Of a stretch of DNA of 53,619 nucleotides, positions 48,115 to 53,619 are shown piece after piece. The translations under genes and the position numbers were made by a program. The notes beneath the pieces are model-generated. The model searched no databases. It was not told where the DNA came from and worked only from the letters and a program-made list of their open reading frames with translations. Positions within the stretch are counted from its first letter, which is position 1, and every line of letters starts with the position of its first letter. The stretch is from Clostridiales bacterium (lineage in GTDB: Bacteria; Bacillota; Clostridia; Christensenellales; Aristaeellaceae): positions 1 to 53,619 of the forward strand of contig SFFS01000008.1 of NCBI GenBank assembly GCA_004557805.1, read 5' to 3'.

Positions 48115-49269
48115 ATGCCGCAAAATCATCGTTGGCGTTATTGGTCGCTGGCCGCGCTGGGGCTCGGACTGGCGGTCGTGATCTGGATTTCCGCAAACGT
48201 GCCGGGTTCGGGCGCGCGCCCGCGGATTGCCTACGCCGAAAACACGACCGCGTCCGACGCGCTGGCCAGCCCGTTCAAGGCCGTCTATGAGGCCGTGCAG
48301 CCCGCCGTGGTGGGCATCGAGGTGACAACGACGACGCGCGTGATGAACGGCCGCATCATGACGGCCACGAGCTTCGCGGGCTCCGGCGTGGTCATTTCGG
48401 AGGACGGTGTGGTGCTGACGAACTATCACGTCATCGACGGCGCGGAGGGGCTGTACGTGCTCAGTGGAGAGGACGAATTCCCCGCGGAGCTGATCGCGGG
48501 CGACGAGGACAGCGATATCGCCGTTCTGCGCGTGGACGCGCCGAACCTTACCGCCGCCACCCTCGGGGATTCCGATCAGCTGTCCGTGGGCGATTGGGCG
48601 CTGGTGATCGGCAACCCGCTGGGCGAGCAGTTTGTCAACACGCTGTCGGTGGGCGTCATCAGCGGACTGGACCGCGACGTGCGCTCACAATCGTCCGGAC
48701 GCACTGGTTCGGCGACCTCGGCGCACATGATCCAGACCGATGCGGCTATCAACTCGGGCAACAGCGGCGGCGGGCTTTTCAATCTCGCGGGCGAACTGGT
48801 GGGCGTGACGAGCATGAAGCTTTCCAACAACGGCTATTATGGCTATGCGTCCATCGAGAGCATCGGCCTGGCCATTCCGATCAACACGATCAAGGAGATT
48901 GTCGACGATCTCGTAGCCTATGGCGAGGTGCGCTATCCGCGCATCGGCGTGAAGCTGACGGAAATTGCCAGCCCGTCGATGGAAGCGACGGAGGATATGC
49001 TGCCGCGTTCCCTGTGGGTGACGGAGGTGGAGAAAGGTTCGCCGGCGGAAAAGGCGGGAATCCGCCGGGATGATCTGATCCTCGAAGCCGACGGCGAGCG
49101 CGTGACGAGCGCGAGCGAATTGCAAAGCGCCGTGCGCGCGCATAAGGAAGGGGAGACGGTGAAAATTCAGGTTTACCGCATTCCCGGCCTGACGACGATC
49201 AAAGCGACGGAGAAAATTCCGCAGGGGGAAAACCTGACGTTCGAGGTGGAAGTGACGGTGATGGACTGA
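48115..49269 (+). CDS. HtrA/DegP-like serine protease with PDZ domain
   Basis: A 384-residue membrane-anchored protease. One N-terminal helix (SLAALGLGLAVVIWISANV) precedes a trypsin-like domain with the full triad: H105 in LTNYHVIDG, D134 in DSDIAVLRV, S217 in NSGNSGGGLFN. A PDZ domain follows (WVTEVEKGSPAEKAGIRRDDLILEADG). The layout is that of HtrA/YyxA surface quality-control proteases of Firmicutes. The ribosome site GGGAGGGG is seven bases before the ATG but lies in the arm of a stable hairpin with a T run, so expression may be limited or controlled at that point. Confidence 0.93.
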   Translation: MPQNHRWRYWSLAALGLGLAVVIWISANVPGSGARPRIAYAENTTASDALASPFKAVYEAVQPAVVGIEVTTTTRVMNGRIMTATSFAGSGVVISEDGVVLTNYHVIDGAEGLYVLSGEDEFPAELIAGDEDSDIAVLRVDAPNLTAATLGDSDQLSVGDWALVIGNPLGEQFVNTLSVGVISGLDRDVRSQSSGRTGSATSAHMIQTDAAINSGNSGGGLFNLAGELVGVTSMKLSNNGYYGYASIESIGLAIPINTIKEIVDDLVAYGEVRYPRIGVKLTEIASPSMEATEDMLPRSLWVTEVEKGSPAEKAGIRRDDLILEADGERVTSASELQSAVRAHKEGETVKIQVYRIPGLTTIKATEKIPQGENLTFEVEVTVMD

Positions 49270-49315
49270 CGGCGCGCCGAAAAAGAATTTTATGCGAAAA
49301 AAAGCGTCCGGCCGC

Positions 49316-49344
49316 TTGACAGGGAATGTGAAAGATGATACAAT
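49316..49344 (+). promoter_or_regulatory. Promoter of the DUF2975 gene
   Basis: A perfect TTGACA (49316-49321) and TACAAT (49339-49344) are 17 bases apart. The transcript would begin near 49350, inside the left arm of the next hairpin. Confidence 0.78.
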
Positions 49345-49347
49345 TCT

Positions 49348-49406
49348 GCGCGTTGCAAATCAAGAGTTTTGCAACGCGCGGTTTTATAATGCGGCGCATG
49401 CGCCGC
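49348..49406 (+). promoter_or_regulatory. Two hairpins at the 5' end of the DUF2975 transcript
   Basis: gcgcgttgcaaa (49348-49359) pairs perfectly with tttgcaacgcgc (49368-49379), followed by ggtttta. A 16-base perfect palindrome, gcggcgcatgcgccgc, occupies 49391-49406. The first stem begins within a few bases of the inferred start site. It may act as an attenuator or as a 5' stabiliser. Confidence 0.5.
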
Positions 49407-49452
49407 AGAGAATATCCCGGAGCATCCCGGTTCAAGCAGAAGGAGACTGAAC

Positions 49453-49995
49453 ATGAACACCCTTAAAACCATTCAGACGCTTTCAAAGATCGGAAAAATT
49501 CTGAGCAAAATCGTTTTCATCTGCTGCGTCGTCGCGTTTTGCGGCTGCATCGCCACGATCATCAGCCTTGCGTTCGGCGCGGAAACGCTGCGCATCGGCG
49601 GCCTTACGCTGAAGGGGATTTTCCAGAAGAGCGCCGAGACGAGCATCGGAACGGTCTATGCGGCCGCTGCGACGGGTCTGATTCTCTCGGCGGGCGAGGC
49701 GGTGCTGGCGAAGTTCGCGCAGGTCTATTTCACCAATGAGCTGGCCGACGGCACGCCCTTCACGCTTGCGGGCGCGAAGGAGATGATGCGCCTGGGCGTT
49801 CTGACGATCTGCATTCCGGCGGGCACGACGCTGCTGACGATCATTGCGCGCGCGGTCATTGCCGAGGTCTGCGGGGAAATAGCTGATCTGCGGCTCGATT
49901 GCGGCGAATCGATTGCGCTGGGCGTGATGTTCCTCATCGCGTCGCTGCTGTGCCGCTACGGAGCGGAAACGAGCCGCCGGACGGCTGCAGAGTGA
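49453..49995 (+). CDS. DUF2975-like membrane protein
   Basis: A 180-residue protein with four predicted membrane segments: FICCVVAFCGCIATIISLAF, VYAAAATGLILSAGEAVLA, LGVLTICIPAGTTLLTIIA and ALGVMFLIASLLCRYGAE. The segment LADGTPFTLAGAKEMMRLG fits the conserved DGTPFT-x-x-N loop of DUF2975 proteins, whose function is unknown and which usually sit beside an XRE regulator of the YozG type. No such regulator is adjacent here. AAGGAG precedes the ATG, and the gene has its own promoter with a structured leader. Confidence 0.65.
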   Translation: MNTLKTIQTLSKIGKILSKIVFICCVVAFCGCIATIISLAFGAETLRIGGLTLKGIFQKSAETSIGTVYAAAATGLILSAGEAVLAKFAQVYFTNELADGTPFTLAGAKEMMRLGVLTICIPAGTTLLTIIARAVIAEVCGEIADLRLDCGESIALGVMFLIASLLCRYGAETSRRTAAE

Positions 49996-50038
49996 GCCGA
50001 AAACGCCATGGGGCGGAAATGAAAACAGTGCGGAAAGG

Positions 50039-50075
50039 CAGGGCGCGCGATACGATTGAGGTATCGCGCGCCCTG
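50039..50075 (+). repeat. Perfect 15-base hairpin after the DUF2975 gene
   Basis: cagggcgcgcgatac (50039-50053) and gtatcgcgcgccctg (50061-50075) pair perfectly around gattgag. It lies 43 bases past the stop codon but has no T run, so it may be a weak terminator or an mRNA 3' stabiliser. Apart from this and the apbE terminator, 49996-50356 shows no gene. Confidence 0.55.
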
Positions 50076-50192
50076 AAAATATCATTGGATGCGGAAACGG
50101 CGTTTTTGAAAGACCGCGTTCGGGTCGGAAATTTTCAGCATGGTTTCGGCCCTTTCCCGTTTTGTTGAAACGGCACGCCGCGCAAAAGGAAA

Positions 50193-50222
50193 CGCCCGAA
50201 GGATTGATGAATCTTCCGGGCG
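50193..50222 (-). terminator. Terminator of apbE
   Basis: cgcccgaaggatt (50193-50205) pairs with aatcttccgggcg (50210-50222) with two mismatches, and on the minus strand it is followed by tttccttttg. It is 134 bases past the apbE stop. Confidence 0.6.
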
Positions 50223-50356
50223 CCGGGCTTAGGGTTTGAAAAACGTTTTCGGCGGGATGTTTTTTGCGGCGCTTGCGCCGCAGATCGTACCGCGCGCGGG
50301 CATATCTGAAAACCTTCCGCCGTTTGGCAGTTCCGCGCAATGCTGCATAAAAGCAT

Positions 50357-51436
50357 TTACGGCAGCGGATGCTCCTCGCTGGAGTTCGCGCCGCCGGAAT
50401 AGGCCATGGCCTGCATGCCGTCGGTCATGTAGATGGAACCGTCGGGCAGGATCCAGTAGGCTTCCACGCCATCGAGCGATTCGACGAGCGTCCGGCCCTC
50501 CTCATAGGGCATGAGGAAGAGCGTTGTGGAGAGAAAGTCGGCAAGACCGGAATCGTGCGTCCAGACGGTGACGGCGCGCAGATATTTCGAGGGCATCAGC
50601 GTGACGGGATCGATGATGTGGTGATAGCGCACGCCGTCTACTTCGTAATACCGCTGATAATCGCCGCTGGTCACGGCGGAACCGCCGTAGAAATACATGA
50701 TATCGAGAATCCCCTCGGCCGGGGTGAAATTGCTGTGTACGTCGTCCGGATTCTGAATGCTCACGCCCCAGTAGAGCCGGTCGTCCATCGGCGGATCGCC
50801 CGCACGCACGTTGCCGCCCGCGCTGATGAGGAACGACGGCATTTCGCTGCGCTCCAGCATTTCCGCAACGCGCTCGGTCGCCCAGCCCTTGGCCACGCTG
50901 CCCACGTCGAGCAGAAGCTCCGGGTCGGTGAAATAGACAGTGCCCGCATCTTCGTCGATCACCACGTCGTCCATGCTGCAATGCGCCGAGGCGGCCGTCA
51001 GCTCGTCCATCGTGGGAACGGCCGTGCCTTCCTCGCGGTAGTTGTGCCAGATATCGAGTACCGCGCCCATCGCCACGTCGACATGGCCGGGGAAGTGCGC
51101 CTGCTGTTCCTTGCAGAAAAGCAGCAGTTCGATCAGCTCCGGCTCGGCGGGAACGGGGCCCTCGGCGGCGTGCAGATTGACCTGATAAAGGTTGTTCACG
51201 CCTTCGTAGGCGTTGTAGCGATCGAAAATGCGGTGCAGGCGGATGAACTCCGCTTCGGCTTGCGCGGTGATTTCGGCGAAGGTCTGCTCGTCTTTGGCAT
51301 AGCCGATGATCTGCGTAATGGTGTCGAACGCGTCGTAGAAGTGCATGGTATATTTTTCGTAGCTTCTGGCCGCGCAGCCGGTCGCCGCGCAGAGGATCAG
51401 GCACAGGCAGAGGATGAACGCCGCAAAACGCTTCAT
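50357..51436 (-). CDS. apbE: FAD:protein FMN transferase, lipoprotein
   Basis: A 359-residue lipoprotein (lipobox CAATGC, cysteine 21) that transfers FMN from FAD to a threonine of FMN_bind domains outside the membrane. The ApbE fingerprints are present: the early YDAFDTITQIIGY (usually MGTxxxI), HVDVAMGAVLDIWHNY, LLDVGSVAKGWATERVAEML, FLISAGGNVRAGD, and the metal/FAD site in RYHHIIDPVTLMPSKYLRAVTVW. AAAGGAG precedes the ATG at 51436. The only FMN_bind protein in the window is the reductase at 34499-36331, a plausible substrate, with others likely elsewhere (for example an Rnf complex). Confidence 0.93.
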   Translation of the reverse strand: MKRFAAFILCLCLILCAATGCAARSYEKYTMHFYDAFDTITQIIGYAKDEQTFAEITAQAEAEFIRLHRIFDRYNAYEGVNNLYQVNLHAAEGPVPAEPELIELLLFCKEQQAHFPGHVDVAMGAVLDIWHNYREEGTAVPTMDELTAASAHCSMDDVVIDEDAGTVYFTDPELLLDVGSVAKGWATERVAEMLERSEMPSFLISAGGNVRAGDPPMDDRLYWGVSIQNPDDVHSNFTPAEGILDIMYFYGGSAVTSGDYQRYYEVDGVRYHHIIDPVTLMPSKYLRAVTVWTHDSGLADFLSTTLFLMPYEEGRTLVESLDGVEAYWILPDGSIYMTDGMQAMAYSGGANSSEEHPLP

Positions 51437-51539
51437 GAAACGTCTCCTTTGATTTTTGTCTTTCAAAACAGTATACCGCGAAACGGGCGAAAAGAAAAGA
51501 GCCGCCCGGCGTTTTTTGCGCCCGGCGGCCGTGCGGACG

Positions 51540-51950
51540 TCAACGCCCGCGATGTTTGGCTTTCTTCTTTTCCTGCCGGAGCGCGAAGCGGCGCGCCTCT
51601 TCGGCTTCGTTCCGCGCTTTCTGGCGCTGACGGCGCGCCGATTTGCTTTCCTCGCGCGCGGCGGCAAGCGCCTGCTGGGATTTCGTGCCGATAGCCGCGT
51701 CGAGCATGCGCGCCGCCTGCCGCTGTCTGCGCTTGGGGTTGGCCGCCGCCGGACGCAGGGAAGCGCCCTCCACCGGCGGAGAGAACCGCAGCGCGGGATA
51801 AACCGCGGCAAGCCACTCATACACCTCGCGGTCGCTCGGCTGCGCGCCGAAAACATGGCGTGAAACGGTGAGCGCGCCGCGCTCAACGCGTTCAAACAGG
51901 CCGCACCAGAAAGGATCTTCGAAGAAAACCGTCAGTGTAACGGAAACCAT
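51540..51950 (-). CDS. yjdF: YjdF-family protein (DUF2992)
   Basis: A 136-residue protein. It opens with VSVTLTVFFEDPFWCGLFER, the signature of YjdF, and ends in a long, highly basic helix (RRQRQKARNEAEEARRFALRQEKKKAKHRGR). The function is unknown; in Bacillus and relatives the gene is controlled by the yjdF riboswitch, which binds azaaromatic compounds, suggesting a role in handling toxic heterocycles. AGGAGG precedes the ATG at 51950. A promoter and a structured leader of about 125 bases lie upstream, consistent with that kind of control. Confidence 0.88.
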   Translation of the reverse strand: MVSVTLTVFFEDPFWCGLFERVERGALTVSRHVFGAQPSDREVYEWLAAVYPALRFSPPVEGASLRPAAANPKRRQRQAARMLDAAIGTKSQQALAAAREESKSARRQRQKARNEAEEARRFALRQEKKKAKHRGR

Positions 51951-51984
51951 TACACAGCCTCCTGTTCTGCCGCTTCATTTTTGT

Positions 51985-52070
51985 GGAAAGCGGACGACCC
52001 CAGGAGGGGAGGGTTACTGACGGCGCAGTGCCGCGCCCGGACTACCGGCCGGACCGTGTTTTTCTTTCCG
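51985..52070 (-). promoter_or_regulatory. Structured leader, candidate yjdF riboswitch
   Basis: On the minus strand the leader is closed by ggaaag (52064-52069) pairing with ctttcc (51985-51990). Inside are a ggcgc/gcgcc stem (52023-52037 region) and a cccc/gggg stem (52000-52011 region), with the conserved-looking stretches tagtccgggcg and cagtaaccctcccc. Its position in front of a yjdF gene and its size fit the azaaromatic-sensing yjdF RNA. I could not run a covariance search, so the identification rests on context and folding. Confidence 0.6.
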
Positions 52071-52083
52071 AAGCGATGGAAAC

Positions 52084-52112
52084 AGTATACAGGAAAAAGG
52101 AACGGGATGCAA
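52084..52112 (-). promoter_or_regulatory. Promoter of the yjdF leader and gene
   Basis: On the minus strand TTGCAT (52107-52112) and TATACT (52084-52089) are 17 bases apart; the leader would begin near 52077. Confidence 0.7.
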
Positions 52113-52189
52113 ATGCGGCGCGATTTATGAATGGCCTGTAAACAGTTGTGTTCTTTATCCGAAAGGAAGAAACTTGCTTCGCGCGCCGA

Positions 52190-52218
52190 TTGACACAGCG
52201 TTTTATTTTTGATAAGAT
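52190..52218 (+). promoter_or_regulatory. Promoter of the NusG-II/Gx transporter pair
   Basis: A perfect TTGACA (52190-52195) and TAAGAT (52213-52218) have a 17-base spacer, about 38 bases before the ATG. Confidence 0.78.
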
Positions 52219-52256
52219 GCACTTTGTATGCGGAATAGCGGAGGAGATGCGGTTTC

Positions 52257-52973
52257 ATGAAAAAAAACGACCTGTGGATTATCGTGGCGGCGGCTGTCTG
52301 CGCCGCAGCGCTTCTGATTGGCTCGAAGTTCGTCGATACCACGCCGAAGAACCGGCAGCTCGGCACGCCGGAGGGCGTGACGCTTGAATTCTCGACCGTA
52401 ACGCCCAGGGCGAGCGGCAGCGCGCTGTCGTGGCTGTTCGCCAGCGCGAGCGCGGAAGAAGCGCCCGCAGAGCAGGCGGCGGAGGATTCTTCCGCGCAGA
52501 GCGCGGAAAAAACGGAGCTCGCGCCCGTCGATCTGGACGATGAAACGATCGCGAAGCTCGAAGCGTGGGGCCTGCTTCCGGCCGAAAGCTATCTGGTGGT
52601 GTGGATGGGCGATTATTTCCAGCCCGTGCCGCTGATTGAGGAGCTGGAAGGCCAGCAGCTGCGGATCAAGATTTCCGAAACCGATTACAATATCATCGAG
52701 GTGGGCAAGAACCGTTTCGATATGTATGAAGCCAGCTGCCCCGACCAGGTGTGCATCACCGAGGGCGAAGTGACGCTGGCCGATCGCGAGACGCGCCTGC
52801 TGGGCAGCTACATCATCTGCATGCCCAACGGCCTTGTGCTGGAAATGCGCAGCGCCGAGGAACTGCTTGAGCTGCTCGATACGTCCGACGCGCAGGCGCC
52901 GGAGGTGGAGATCCCCGAAGAAATGCAGAACGCGGACGAAACCGCGGAGGCCGCGAATGAAGAAAAACGTTAA
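52257..52973 (+). CDS. NusG domain II-containing exported protein
   Basis: A 238-residue protein with an N-terminal membrane helix (LWIIVAAAVCAAALLIGS), a low-complexity Ala/Glu/Ser spacer, then a NusG domain II module near residues 120-200 (NIIEVGKNRFDMYEASCPDQVCITEGEV and GSYIICMPNGLVLEM), where the two-cysteine CPDQVC motif is diagnostic. A short acidic tail follows. This family is regularly paired with a Gx transporter gene, as here, and the two overlap by 17 bases. The pair is thought to belong to electron-transfer or quinone/isoprenoid-related functions, but no role is proven. The spacer between anchor and domain is longer than usual. Confidence 0.88.
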   Translation: MKKNDLWIIVAAAVCAAALLIGSKFVDTTPKNRQLGTPEGVTLEFSTVTPRASGSALSWLFASASAEEAPAEQAAEDSSAQSAEKTELAPVDLDDETIAKLEAWGLLPAESYLVVWMGDYFQPVPLIEELEGQQLRIKISETDYNIIEVGKNRFDMYEASCPDQVCITEGEVTLADRETRLLGSYIICMPNGLVLEMRSAEELLELLDTSDAQAPEVEIPEEMQNADETAEAANEEKR

Positions 52974-53481
52974 CAAGCTCACCTTCATGGCGCTGCTGAC
53001 GACGATCATGCTCATTCTCGGCTACATCGAGAGCCTGTTCCCCATTCCGGGCATTCCGGGCATCAAGCTGGGGCTGTCCAACAGCGTGCTGATGCTTGCG
53101 CTGTACTGGATGGGCGTGCCGGAAGCGTGCGTGCTGATGGTCATGAAGGTGCTGCTGAGCGGGCTGCTGTTCGGCGGCGTGTCGGGCATGCTGTACGCTT
53201 TTTCCGGCGGCGTGCTGAGCCTTGCCGTCATGAGCGTGCTGATTTACTGCTTCTGCTCTTTCAGCGTGATCGGCGTGGGCATCGCGGGCGCGGTGTGCCA
53301 CAACATCGGGCAGGTGCTGGCCGCGATGCTGGTGCTGCAAACGAACCGGCTGGTCTATTATATGGGCGTGCTGGTGCTGATCGCCATTGCGACGGGCGCG
53401 GCGACGGGCACGGTGGCCGCGCTGCTGATGAAGCATATCCCTCCGAAAGTGCGCGAGAGCGTGAAGAAAAAGAAAAACTGA
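52957..53481 (+). CDS. Gx transporter family protein (heptaprenyl diphosphate synthase component I-like)
   Basis: A 174-residue membrane protein with five or six segments. PIPGIPGIKLGLSNSVLMLALY near residue 30 and VMKVLLSGLLFGGVSGMLYAFSGG are the hallmarks of the family once named heptaprenyl diphosphate synthase component I (Hpre_diP_synt_I), related to ECF-type S components. The glycine/asparagine pattern suggests a small-molecule transporter. The ATG at 52957 has GGAGG upstream within the end of the NusG-II gene, so the two are coupled. Confidence 0.88.
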   Translation: MKKNVNKLTFMALLTTIMLILGYIESLFPIPGIPGIKLGLSNSVLMLALYWMGVPEACVLMVMKVLLSGLLFGGVSGMLYAFSGGVLSLAVMSVLIYCFCSFSVIGVGIAGAVCHNIGQVLAAMLVLQTNRLVYYMGVLVLIAIATGAATGTVAALLMKHIPPKVRESVKKKKN

Positions 53482-53490
53482 CGCAACGAA

Positions 53491-53521
53491 AAAACGCTGC
53501 GGAGCATGGCTTCGCGGCGTT
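53491..53521 (+). terminator. Probable terminator of the Gx transporter gene
   Basis: aacgctgcggagc and gcttcgcggcgtt pair, with two G-T pairs, around atg, ten bases after the stop. Only three T follow, so it is of moderate strength. Confidence 0.55.
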
Positions 53522-53619
53522 TCAGACTGTCGAAAAAGTCCCAAGGAGAGTTTGAGAGGGCCGCAGCCCTCTCATCTTTAATCATTTTTGGCGACATGTG
53601 CGGCAAAAATGGCATTTTC
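53522..53619. repeat. Intergenic repeat-like sequence at the window edge
   Basis: The end holds a perfect stem gagagggc (53555-53562) with gccctctc (53567-53574) around cgca, preceded by gactgtcgaaaaagtc. Such strings look like clostridial intergenic repeats. No gene is supported; a short minus-strand frame across it begins in the repeat and runs antisense to the Gx gene. Confidence 0.4.

Overview
The window looks like chromosomal DNA of a GC-rich, endospore-forming member of the Clostridia (Firmicutes). The grounds are the spore genes (a short spoIIR, sleB, ypeB), strong GGAGG ribosome sites, some TTG and GTG starts, Gram-positive sigma-A-type promoters with 17-base spacers, and families typical of clostridia (DUF1292, YjdF, NusG domain II and Gx transporter, DUF2975). 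An order such as Christensenellales would fit, but that is only a guess. I found no rRNA, tRNA or CRISPR array.

Layout. 1-3382 is the end of an iron-type ABC transporter operon (binding protein tail, fused double permease, ATPase). 3383-3894 is a gene-free stretch holding a duplicated hairpin. 3895-7988 has an orphan solute-binding protein diverging from a zinc/manganese ABC operon. 8036-11426 is a leftward group with a GH51 arabinofuranosidase, a PPC-domain protein, a TPR glycosyltransferase and a mini HEXXH protein. 11666-20947 is a ten-gene Mrp/Mbh-like cation antiporter operon with four antiporter-type subunits and no redox module. 21097-26073 holds murA with an FmdB-type zinc ribbon, an alanyl-tRNA editing protein, an alkyltransferase-like protein, and a PII-like protein paired with a CPA2 antiporter. 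26179-29772 holds TetR and small alarmone synthetase genes facing a GH2 glycosidase whose start is damaged, then an acetyltransferase.

29768-34415 is a degenerate integrative element of visibly lower GC: tnpV fragment, truncated MobA/MobL relaxase, excisionase, repressor and tyrosine integrase, bounded by imperfect inverted repeats. 34499-39900 holds a flavoprotein reductase, a LysR regulator and an exopolysaccharide-type glycosyltransferase/sugar transferase group. 40048-45240 holds ispE, a DUF1292 protein, a secreted EEP-fold hydrolase, uvrC and an acetyltransferase. 45393-49269 is a spore/cell-wall cluster (short spoIIR, sleB, ypeB, htrA-like protease). 49453-53481 holds a DUF2975 protein, apbE, yjdF with a structured leader, and a NusG-II/Gx-transporter pair.

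Functional links visible here: the ApbE lipoprotein (50357-51436) is the enzyme type expected to attach FMN to the C-terminal FMN-binding domain of the 34499-36331 reductase. sleB and ypeB are the usual germination pair. The PII-like protein may regulate its adjacent antiporter. The most unusual items are the four-subunit Mrp-like operon with a 24-residue repeat in its last subunit, the colliding start codons at 27476-27479, the tnpV/mobA chimera, and a terminator-like hairpin that buries the htrA ribosome site.
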